Shown in pieces: positions 1 to 6,848 of a DNA stretch of 64,000 nt. A program made the translations under genes and the position numbers. The notes beneath the pieces were generated by a model. It saw nothing but the letters and a program-made list of their open reading frames with translations. It did not search any database and had not been told where the DNA came from. The stretch's first letter is position 1, and each line of letters opens with the position of its first letter. Origin of the DNA: Eubacterium sp. (GTDB lineage Bacteria; Bacillota; Clostridia; Lachnospirales; Lachnospiraceae). The stretch is taken from NCBI GenBank assembly GCA_017539165.1, contig JAFYHN010000104.1:1-64000 (forward strand). The letters run 5' to 3'.

Positions 1-8
1 GTCATCAT
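1..8 (-). CDS. Start of a divergent gene running off the left edge
   Basis: Only the first codons (ATG ATG AC, read leftward) are inside the window. The call rests on an excellent ribosome site, AAGGAGG, at 19-25 on the minus strand, 10 bases before the ATG at 8, and a TATAAT-like box on the minus strand at 40-45. The product cannot be known. By position, divergent from a sugar ABC operon, a regulator would be a natural guess, but that is inference only. Confidence 0.35.
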
Positions 9-50
9 AGGCGGCAAACCTCCTTGAAATGATACTATAATTATATCATA

Positions 51-94
51 AAAAGGGCTGTAAAACCAGTAAATATAAGGGTTTTCAGCCTTTT
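51..94. other. Bulged hairpin between divergent promoters
   Basis: AAAAGG(G)CTG(T)AAAAC pairs with GTTTTCAGCCTTTT at 81-94, a 14-pair stem with two single-base bulges. A-rich and T-rich flanks give it terminator character in either direction. A second hairpin, CAGGGGC-GAT-GCCCCTG, lies at 109-125. The rest of the leader up to 142 shows no reading frame I would support. Confidence 0.45.
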
Positions 95-142
95 GACAAA
101 GAAAAATCAGGGGCGATGCCCCTGACTTTGTCTACAGTCTGT

Positions 143-169
143 GGCATGGATTTATAATCCATGCCTTTT
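143..169 (+). terminator. Terminator-like hairpin upstream of the sugar ABC promoter
   Basis: Perfect 10-bp stem GGCATGGATT / AATCCATGCC with a 3-base loop, followed by TTTT. It lies between two divergent promoters where no upstream gene obviously needs terminating, so it may end a short transcript or attenuate read-through. It is followed immediately by a short repeat (173-194) that recurs near 56746. Confidence 0.5.
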
Positions 170-172
170 CAT

Positions 173-194
173 ATGTAATAGGAAACTGTGTCTC
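173..194. repeat. Dispersed 22-base repeat, copy 1
   Basis: The 22 bases starting ATGTAATAGGAAACTG match 56746-56767 with two mismatches by hand comparison. Both copies begin within 4 bases of the T-run of a strong hairpin terminator. This copy lacks the inverted arm that makes the second copy palindromic. Confidence 0.5.
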
Positions 195-215
195 TGTACG
201 AGGAGCAAAAAAAAG

Positions 216-244
216 TTGACAAAAGGAAGTTATAGTTGTAATAT
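216..244 (+). promoter_or_regulatory. Sigma-A promoter of the CUT1 sugar operon
   Basis: A consensus -35 box TTGACA at 216-221 and a TAATAT -10 box at 239-244 are separated by exactly 17 bases. Transcription would begin near 251, about 45 bases before the first permease gene. Confidence 0.75.
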
Positions 245-297
245 GTTCGCCGTAGAGACAAAGCGAAATATCGTGAACAAATAAGAAGTAGTAAGTT

Positions 298-1221
298 ATG
301 AACATCTCTAGTGAAAAACACGTTAAATCTAACAGAATAAAGAATAAGAAGACAGATATTAAGAAGTTTTTCAAAGTTCTTTTCTTTGTTCTTCCGGCGA
401 TGATACCTATGTCGCTTTTCTGGATCTATCCTATCCTAAAGAGTGGATGGGTTAGTCTTACTGACTGGGATTACATGAGCACAGATTATAATTTCGTTGG
501 TTTGGAAAACTATTCTGACATCTTTGATGATGCAAGATTCTGGGATGCATTTGCGCATACAGGAGTTTTTGCAATCGGCACAATAATACCGACTATAGTT
601 CTGGGCCTTATGTTTGCCCTGCTCTTACAGAATCAGCTTAAAGGAAAGGCTATCTATCGATTCCTTCTATTTTCACCATGGATAACTCCAACAGTTGCAA
701 TATCTATAGTGTGGAGCTGGATATTTCAGCCAAAAGGCGGAATGGCAAATGAAATCCTAACGCTTCTAAATCTTCCTACTCTTGAATGGATCAACAGCAG
801 TGATACAGCGCTTCTGTCAGTAATAATAGTTACTGTATGGAAAAGTATTGGATACGCATGTATCTTCTATCTTACAGCACTGGACAAGATTCCTTCTGAA
901 AGATACGAAGCAGCTTCGCTGGACGGAGCTGGATTTTTCAAGAAACTTATCTATATATCGATACCGGGCATATCGCCTACAACATTTTTCCTGACTATTA
1001 TTACAATGGTTGATGCACTTAAGGCATATGATCAGATACAGATACTCACACAGGGAGGTCCTTCAGGAAGTACCAGAACACTCACATATCTGTACTATCA
1101 GTTGGGATTTGAAGAATTCAAGATGGGACGCGCGTCAGCAGTTGCCATCATCATTGTACTTGTAACGGTAACACTTTCGTTTATACAGTTTAAGCTGTCG
1201 AAGAAATGGGTGAATTATTAA
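298..1221 (+). CDS. Sugar ABC transporter permease, MalF/UgpA type (CUT1)
   Basis: Integral membrane half of an importer for a sugar or oligosaccharide. The 307-residue protein has a charged cytoplasmic N-terminus, about six hydrophobic spans and the ATPase-contacting EAA loop at residues 200-222 (YEAASLDGAG followed by the IPGISP region), all typical of the binding-protein-dependent permease family. Length fits MalF-like permeases that lack the extra E. coli periplasmic loop. The ATG at 298 has only a weak purine-rich upstream site. Its stop overlaps the next start (TAATG), indicating translational coupling with the partner permease. The substrate cannot be read from the sequence. Confidence 0.9.
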   Translation: MNISSEKHVKSNRIKNKKTDIKKFFKVLFFVLPAMIPMSLFWIYPILKSGWVSLTDWDYMSTDYNFVGLENYSDIFDDARFWDAFAHTGVFAIGTIIPTIVLGLMFALLLQNQLKGKAIYRFLLFSPWITPTVAISIVWSWIFQPKGGMANEILTLLNLPTLEWINSSDTALLSVIIVTVWKSIGYACIFYLTALDKIPSERYEAASLDGAGFFKKLIYISIPGISPTTFFLTIITMVDALKAYDQIQILTQGGPSGSTRTLTYLYYQLGFEEFKMGRASAVAIIIVLVTVTLSFIQFKLSKKWVNY

Positions 1222-2048
1222 TGAAGAAAAGTTTACAGATAATAAAATACCTTGTTCTGACAGCGGTCAGTATGATCATGATTTTCCCGCTGTTCTGGAT
1301 GATACTTGGAAGTATGAAGACCAGTAAGGAAGCGATGAACCCGGAGATGATATTTCCTGATATCATCCATCTGGAAAATGTAATCGAAGTCGTTACGGAC
1401 TCCCCGCTTCCAAAATATATTGGAAACAGTCTGTTCGTCGCTATCATTGCAACATTGATTCAGGTTGTAACCGGAGCGATGCTGGCATATGCATTTTCAT
1501 TTATGGAGTTCAGAGGCAGAAATATTCTGTTCGGAATTGTAATGGCGACTTATATGCTTCCTTCATGTGCGACATATATTCCGGCATTTGTAATACTTGC
1601 GAAGATGAATGCGCTGGATACCAGAACAGGACTTATCATCTCACAGTGTGTGAGCATATTTGGAATCTTCCTGCTTAGAACGGCATTTCTTCAGTTCCCG
1701 AAAGAACTGATCGAAGCAGCTTCGCTGGACGGAGCCAGTGATTGGAAGATACTTTGGAAGATTGTGATGCCTGTGACAAGGTCTTCATTTATAACATTTG
1801 GACTTATGAGTTTCATAAGTCTCTACAATAATTACATGTGGCCATCACTTATAACAAAGAAGTCAGATCTCTATCAGGTAGCACAGGGACTCAGAAGCTT
1901 CTTTGTGGAGGATGGAGCTTATGGAACAGATTGGGCAAAGGTTATGGCAGGAAGTTCGGTTATAATCATTCCGCTCCTGATACTATTTGCTTTTACTCAG
2001 AAATGGTTCATATCTGGACTCTCAGGTGACTCTGGAGTCAAAGGTTGA
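1221..2048 (+). CDS. Sugar ABC transporter permease, MalG/UgpE type (CUT1)
   Basis: Second transmembrane subunit of the same importer, 275 residues, with six spans and the EAA loop near residues 160-185 (IEAASLDGAS, then KIVMPV). I chose the ATG at 1221 because it shares its A with the upstream stop codon and gives a normal short cytoplasmic N-terminus (MKKSLQIIKY); an in-frame ATG at 1206 would add five residues. The DNA encoding EAASLDGA is identical over about 20 bases in both permease genes. No ATP-binding subunit is encoded here. In Firmicutes such CUT1 systems commonly share one MsmK/MsmX-type ATPase encoded elsewhere. Confidence 0.9.
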   Translation: MKKSLQIIKYLVLTAVSMIMIFPLFWMILGSMKTSKEAMNPEMIFPDIIHLENVIEVVTDSPLPKYIGNSLFVAIIATLIQVVTGAMLAYAFSFMEFRGRNILFGIVMATYMLPSCATYIPAFVILAKMNALDTRTGLIISQCVSIFGIFLLRTAFLQFPKELIEAASLDGASDWKILWKIVMPVTRSSFITFGLMSFISLYNNYMWPSLITKKSDLYQVAQGLRSFFVEDGAYGTDWAKVMAGSSVIIIPLLILFAFTQKWFISGLSGDSGVKG

Positions 2049-2078
2049 TCAGAGGATATATATTAAAGGAGAAAAATT

Positions 2079-3503
2079 ATGAGAAAGAACATTAAAACGA
2101 CTGCAAAGAAAGGTTTGGGACTTGTTCTTGGTGCAGCTATGATGACAGGCCTTCTTACAGGTTGTGGTATCAGTACATCATCAGCAAGTGCTACAGACGA
2201 AACAGATGTTACAGAAGCTGATACTGTTACAGAGACTGAATCAGTAAATACAGCTAGTGATCCTGAAAAGGCAACTGCAACTGTGGCTGAGATCGATACA
2301 TCAAACAGAACAGAACTTGAGTTCTGGTTTGCAGGTGGAAAGACAGCAGCTGGAGTTATTCAGGATATCGTTACAGAGTACAACAAATCTCAGTCAGATT
2401 ACTATGTTACAACAGTTCAGCAGGCTGACTACGATGAGACATATCAGAAGCTTCAGGCTGGTATTGCCGGAAATGTAGCTCCTGACATCGCACTTATCGA
2501 AGTTGAAGCAGCTGACAATCTTTCAAAGAAGGATCAGCTTACAGACCTCAGTCAGTACATCAATGAAGATGCTGATTTCAATAAGGATGATTACCTTAGT
2601 GTATTCTTTGAACAGGGTGTAGACGGAGATAAGGTTTATGCACTTCCTGCATACGGTTCTACTCAGATCATGTATTACAACAGAGCAGTATTTGAGAAGG
2701 CTGGGGTTGAACCTGAGTCAATCAAGACATGGCAGAATCTTGCAGAAGTATCTAAGAAGATTAAGGATGAAGGAATTGCTACATACGGCTGGGAGCCTAT
2801 GTGGAATGAAGATAATCTTATAGATTTTGCGTTCTCAAACGGAGCACAGCTTCTCAGTGAAGATGGAAAGACAGTACTTGTAAACTCAGATGAGTGGGTA
2901 CAGGTTTGGGAAGATATTCGTACATGGATACATGATGATGAGATCATGGCAGTACATTCCGGTGGACAGGGATGGGAATACTGGTATAAGACAATGGATG
3001 ATGCTGTAGACGGAACAGCAGGTGGATATGTCGGATCAAGTGGTGATCAGGCGGATCTTGACTTTACAGTAGTTGGTGCTATGGAACAGCCTGCATGGGA
3101 CGATGATTCAGAATCAGCTCCTACTGCAAGAGCTAAGCAGCTTGTATCAGTTGGTGTTTCATCTGATGAAGAGAAGCAGGGTGCATATGAATTTATGAAG
3201 TACTTCACAAATCCTGAAAATCAGGCAGCATGGTCACTTGCTACAGGATATGTTTCAGTAAGACAGTCAGCACAGGATACAGAAAGCTTCAAGGAATATG
3301 CACAGGATCATCCACAGATTCTTGTGCCTCTTACACAGTCATCACATGCTTCGATCAGACCTATCGATCCAACAGGTGGAGAGATCTACGATGCTCTTAA
3401 GATTGCAGCTGACAAGGTAGAGCTTGAAGGTATTTCTGCTAAGGAAGCCCTTGATGAAGCAGCTGAGACAGCTCAGAAGGCACTTGATAAGGCTAACAAA
3501 TAA
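2079..3503 (+). CDS. Extracellular sugar-binding lipoprotein (family 1 SBP)
   Basis: The receptor of the CUT1 importer. The N-terminus is a lipoprotein signal peptide with lipobox LLTGC (Cys29), followed by a low-complexity Ser/Thr/Glu linker to about residue 70 and then a classic cluster-B binding-protein fold (LEFWFAGGKTA, later IALIEVEAADNLSKK and ALPAYGSTQIMYYN). The length of 474 residues is normal once the long linker is counted. A strong AAAGGAG site precedes the ATG by about 8 bases. Placed after both permeases, it ends the operon at the terminator at 3549. Codons look optimised for high expression, as expected for a receptor made in excess. Substrate unknown. Confidence 0.92.
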   Translation: MRKNIKTTAKKGLGLVLGAAMMTGLLTGCGISTSSASATDETDVTEADTVTETESVNTASDPEKATATVAEIDTSNRTELEFWFAGGKTAAGVIQDIVTEYNKSQSDYYVTTVQQADYDETYQKLQAGIAGNVAPDIALIEVEAADNLSKKDQLTDLSQYINEDADFNKDDYLSVFFEQGVDGDKVYALPAYGSTQIMYYNRAVFEKAGVEPESIKTWQNLAEVSKKIKDEGIATYGWEPMWNEDNLIDFAFSNGAQLLSEDGKTVLVNSDEWVQVWEDIRTWIHDDEIMAVHSGGQGWEYWYKTMDDAVDGTAGGYVGSSGDQADLDFTVVGAMEQPAWDDDSESAPTARAKQLVSVGVSSDEEKQGAYEFMKYFTNPENQAAWSLATGYVSVRQSAQDTESFKEYAQDHPQILVPLTQSSHASIRPIDPTGGEIYDALKIAADKVELEGISAKEALDEAAETAQKALDKANK

Positions 3504-3548
3504 TCAGTAATTTGAGCATGCATTGAATATGCAAGTAGATAAATAAAA

Positions 3549-3584
3549 AATCGGCAGCCGAGAATAATCGGCTGCCGATTTTTT
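3549..3584. terminator. Bidirectional terminator between the ABC operon and the symporter gene
   Basis: A perfect 12-bp stem, AATCGGCAGCCG / CGGCTGCCGATT, has a T-run on one side and an A-run on the other, so it can serve the + strand operon and the convergent symporter gene. Confidence 0.85.
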
Positions 3585-3621
3585 ATGTGTCATATAAGTT
3601 AACAATACTGATCAAGTATTT

Positions 3622-5190
3622 CTATTCACCGAGGTTTTCTGTTTCCTTAACAGATACTCTGTGCTCGTAGATAGCAAACATCTCATCTATCTTAGCCTGA
3701 TCCGGCTTAGGAGTGATAAGGCTTACTATAGGAACTATGATAAGTCCTGCAATCATTGTTGCAGCTCCTGCGTTGATAGGAGAAGCTATGATAGGGTTTC
3801 CTGCTTTTGAAGCAATCATGTTAGCAAGTGTGAAACCAACACCGATGATGTAGCTTGCCCAAACTGAAGCCTTTGTGATCTTCTTGCTGTAGAGGCCATA
3901 CATAAATGGTGCCAGGAATGCTCCTGCAAGTGCTCCCCATGAAACTCCCATGAGCTGAGCGATGAATGTAGGAGGGTTAAATGCGATCACTACGGAAATG
4001 ATAATGAAGAACATTACAAGTCCCTGCATAAGTCTAAGCTGAGTCTTCTCTTTAAGCTCTTTTTTCATAAGTGGTTTGATAAGATCAAGCGTAAGTGTTG
4101 AACTTGATGTAAGAACCAGTGATGAAAGTGTTGACATTGAAGCTGAGAAAACAAGTACTACCACGACACCGATAAGAATATCCGGAAGTGTTGAAAGCAT
4201 TGATGGAACGATATTGTCGAAAGCAACCTTAACGGTTCCGTCAGCTGCGGTTTCGATAACTCCTTCGCAGTTAGCGAAGAGACGACCGAATCCTCCGAGG
4301 AAGTAGCATCCACCGGCGATTATGATGGCAAAAAATGTTGAAACAACTGTTCCTGTCTTAACTGCTTTCTCGTCCTTGATAGCATAGAACTTCTGAACCA
4401 TCTGAGGAAGTCCCCATGTACCGAGAGATGTAAGGATAACTACACCGAGAAGACTAAGTGGGTCAGGTCCAAACATGCTGGCAAAAAGTCCCTTGCTGTC
4501 TGCAAGAGCAGCTGTTGTAACTGAAGGATCTGTTTCAATGACTGAAAGCTCTTTTATGGCATTAAGGAATCCACCCTGGCCGGCAAGAACTGCACCGATA
4601 ACTGCACAGATTCCGATAAGCATGATGATACCTTGTACGAAGTCATTAAGAGCAGTAGCCATGTAACCACCGATTACAACATATGCTCCTGTAAGGAGTG
4701 CCATGATGATAACACATATACGATAATCTATAGAGAAGGCCATACCAAAAAGTCTTGAAAGACCATTGTAAACGCCTGCAGTATAAGGTACAAGGAAGAT
4801 AAATGCTATAAGAGATCCAACAACACGAAGTGATTTTGAATCAAATCTCTTTCCAAAGTACTCTGGCATTGTCTTAGCATCAAGCTGCTGTGTCATAAGT
4901 CTTGTTCTACGACCGAGAATAAGCCATGCAAGAAGACTTCCTATGAATGCATTTCCGATACCGATCCATGTAGATGCAAGTCCGAATTTCCAACCGAACT
5001 GTCCTGCATATCCAATGAATACAACCGATGAGAAGTATGATGTACCGAAAGCAAATGCCGAGATCCAAGGACCTACTGTACGTCCTCCAAGTACATAGTC
5101 GTTTACATTCTTTGCTTTGTTACGTGAATATATACCTATTATCAGCATAGTAGCAAAGAAGATGATTAGAAGAATGATTTTGATAGCCAT
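3622..5190 (-). CDS. Sodium:solute symporter (SSF/SSS family)
   Basis: Secondary transporter importing a small solute with Na+. The 522-residue protein is almost entirely hydrophobic helices, about 13 spans. It shows SSF hallmarks: a GGR-TVGPWISAFAFGTSYFS segment after the first span (residues 35-54), the GAYVVIGGYMATALNDFVQG core around residue 175, and GTWGLPQMVQKFYAIKD near 260. The start ATG follows an AAAAGGAGACAG ribosome site. It is a single-gene unit with its own promoter and a shared terminator. The family covers proline, pantothenate, sugars and carboxylates; the pattern does not let me choose among them, though the overall style is PutP-like. Confidence 0.88.
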   Translation of the reverse strand: MAIKIILLIIFFATMLIIGIYSRNKAKNVNDYVLGGRTVGPWISAFAFGTSYFSSVVFIGYAGQFGWKFGLASTWIGIGNAFIGSLLAWLILGRRTRLMTQQLDAKTMPEYFGKRFDSKSLRVVGSLIAFIFLVPYTAGVYNGLSRLFGMAFSIDYRICVIIMALLTGAYVVIGGYMATALNDFVQGIIMLIGICAVIGAVLAGQGGFLNAIKELSVIETDPSVTTAALADSKGLFASMFGPDPLSLLGVVILTSLGTWGLPQMVQKFYAIKDEKAVKTGTVVSTFFAIIIAGGCYFLGGFGRLFANCEGVIETAADGTVKVAFDNIVPSMLSTLPDILIGVVVVLVFSASMSTLSSLVLTSSSTLTLDLIKPLMKKELKEKTQLRLMQGLVMFFIIISVVIAFNPPTFIAQLMGVSWGALAGAFLAPFMYGLYSKKITKASVWASYIIGVGFTLANMIASKAGNPIIASPINAGAATMIAGLIIVPIVSLITPKPDQAKIDEMFAIYEHRVSVKETENLGE

Positions 5191-5266
5191 TTTTACTGTC
5201 TCCTTTTGTAACCGTTAAGCTACTTTTTTATTCTTAGTACGCTAACGATTTAACGCACTAAAGTGT

Positions 5267-5294
5267 ATTATACATCGAATGAAGTAAAAGTCAA
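5267..5294 (-). promoter_or_regulatory. Promoter of the SSF symporter gene
   Basis: On the minus strand TTGACT (5289-5294) and TATAAT (5267-5272) are spaced by 16 bases. Between the -10 box and the gene lie TAACG-type direct repeats (within 5240-5257) that could be an operator; that part is speculative. Confidence 0.65.
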
Positions 5295-5379
5295 GCATTG
5301 CCATATGATAGTAAATATAGAAAAATAGGGTGATATGTGATATACTGCAGAACATCAGTAAAGGAAGTAGGAATTATTT

Positions 5380-6294
5380 ATGGAACTTGGAAGATGGAAT
5401 ACTCTAAGAATAGATAGAATCAAGGATGTGGGAGCATATCTTACGGATGGAAAAGGGCTGGTGAGAACTTGGAAGAAGTCAATGGACAGTGATGAACCTG
5501 AAACGATGGATGTGCTGCTTCCTACAAGACAGATTCCTGAAGGCTGTGAAGAGGGCGACAATGTCCGTGTGTTTATATATCGTGATTCTGAAGACAGGCC
5601 TATCGCTACAACACATGAACCGCTGATAACCCTTGGCGAGATTCGTAGACTAAAAGTTAAGTCAGTTGGTGATATAGGGGCATTTCTCGACTGGGGACTT
5701 TCAAGAGATCTGTTCCTGCCATTCAAGGAACAAACTATCAAGGTACAGCAGGAGAAATCATACCTTGTTAAGTTATATATAGATAAGTCAGGAAGACTTG
5801 CGGCATCGATGAAGATTTCGGACGTATTAAGCAAGGCGGCAGAAGGACATGAGTTCGGTGAGCTTAAGAAGGGTGATCATATCAGGGGCGTTGTTTACAA
5901 TGTAAAGAAGGATTTTGGCGCGTTTGTAGCGATAAACCTGAGTGACGGCGAGACACCTGTTTATGGAAGCTCAGGACTTATACATTCCAGTGAGATATTC
6001 GAGAATCTTTATGTGGGCGATGAGGTGAACTGTCGTATCGTCAAGATCAGAGATGATGGCAAGATGGATCTTGCCATGAGAGATGAGATCCCGCAGCAGA
6101 TGGAAAAGGATGCGGCTATGGTTCTGGATATCATAGAAAGTTATGGTGGACATCTGCCATTTAATGATAAGGCTGATGCGGAGCTGATAAAGAAAGAGTT
6201 CGGTATCAGCAAGAATGCATTTAAGCGAGCTGTCGGAAGACTGCTTAAGGAAGGTAGTATAGAGATTAAGGAAAAAGGCATAGAGTTGATTTAA
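5380..6294 (+). CDS. cvfB: S1-domain RNA-binding protein, CvfB/YitL family
   Basis: A cytoplasmic RNA-binding protein with several S1-like OB folds and a C-terminal winged helix. Staphylococcal CvfB affects virulence regulator expression; its role here is unknown. The 304-residue length and order fit the family: an N-terminal S1-like domain (VGAYLTD, then LLPTRQIPEG), a second (VGDIGAFLDWGLSRDLFLPF, about 94-113), a third clear S1 domain (GDHIRGVVYNVKKDFGAFVA, about 165-190) and a C-terminal winged helix (FGISKNAFKRAVGRLLKEG). A GGAAGTAGG-like site precedes the ATG. It appears monocistronic or loosely linked to ridA. Confidence 0.85.
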   Translation: MELGRWNTLRIDRIKDVGAYLTDGKGLVRTWKKSMDSDEPETMDVLLPTRQIPEGCEEGDNVRVFIYRDSEDRPIATTHEPLITLGEIRRLKVKSVGDIGAFLDWGLSRDLFLPFKEQTIKVQQEKSYLVKLYIDKSGRLAASMKISDVLSKAAEGHEFGELKKGDHIRGVVYNVKKDFGAFVAINLSDGETPVYGSSGLIHSSEIFENLYVGDEVNCRIVKIRDDGKMDLAMRDEIPQQMEKDAAMVLDIIESYGGHLPFNDKADAELIKKEFGISKNAFKRAVGRLLKEGSIEIKEKGIELI

Positions 6295-6373
6295 AACAGA
6301 TATAGATTTATACTGTTATAAGATTTGAAAAAAGAGTCTTCAGTTGGAGTCTTATTTAGGGAGGAAATGTATT

Positions 6374-6751
6374 ATGAAAAAGATAGTGGCAACAGACAAG
6401 GCACCTGCGGCAATCGGACCATATTCACAGGCAGTTCAGATCGGTAATCTGCTTTTTACATCAGGTATGATTCCTATCGATCCTGCAACTAATACACTTG
6501 TTGAGGGTGGAATCGAAGTTCAGGCTGAACGTGCACTTGAGAATGTGAAGGCGCTTCTTGAGGCATCAGGTACTTCTCTTGATAATGTTGTTAAGACAGT
6601 AGTATTTATAAAGAATATGGATGACTTTGCAAAGGTAAATGAAATCTATGCGAAGTATTTTACAAAGGATTTCCCTGCAAGAAGTTGTGTAGAAGTTGCT
6701 AGACTTCCAAAGGATGTACTTATTGAGATTGAAGCGATAGCTGAGATTTAA
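6374..6751 (+). CDS. ridA: RidA-family enamine/imine deaminase
   Basis: Hydrolyses reactive enamine/imine intermediates made by PLP enzymes, protecting metabolism from 2-aminoacrylate damage. The sequence starts KIVATDKAPAAIGPYSQAV, the RidA signature, and ends PARSCVEVARLPKDVLIEIE, which carries the conserved Arg of the active site. The 125-residue length is exactly normal. The ATG at 6374 is preferred over the upstream in-frame ATG at 6344 because GGGAGGA lies just before it and the family starts there. A strong terminator follows. Confidence 0.93.
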   Translation: MKKIVATDKAPAAIGPYSQAVQIGNLLFTSGMIPIDPATNTLVEGGIEVQAERALENVKALLEASGTSLDNVVKTVVFIKNMDDFAKVNEIYAKYFTKDFPARSCVEVARLPKDVLIEIEAIAEI

Positions 6752-6773
6752 TCAGGATAGAAAAGTAAACTGC

Positions 6774-6827
6774 GGGACGGGGTCTGACCTTGTAGAATCA
6801 AAGGTCAGATAATCTGTCCCTTTTTCC
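6774..6827 (+). terminator. Terminator after ridA
   Basis: An outer GGGAC/GTCCC pair encloses a second stem, TCTGACCTT / AAGGTCAGA, and ends in TTTTTCCTTTTTT. It separates ridA from the glycerophosphotransferase operon. Confidence 0.75.
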
Positions 6828-6848
6828 TTTTTTAATACTGTCCGAAAA

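Noticed and set aside
132..374. 80-codon minus-strand frame at the left end
   Set aside because: It overlaps the ABC promoter and the first permease start and has no ribosome site.
3622..5190. Naming the symporter putP or panF
   Set aside because: The SSF family is clear but substrate-determining residues cannot be assigned by eye.
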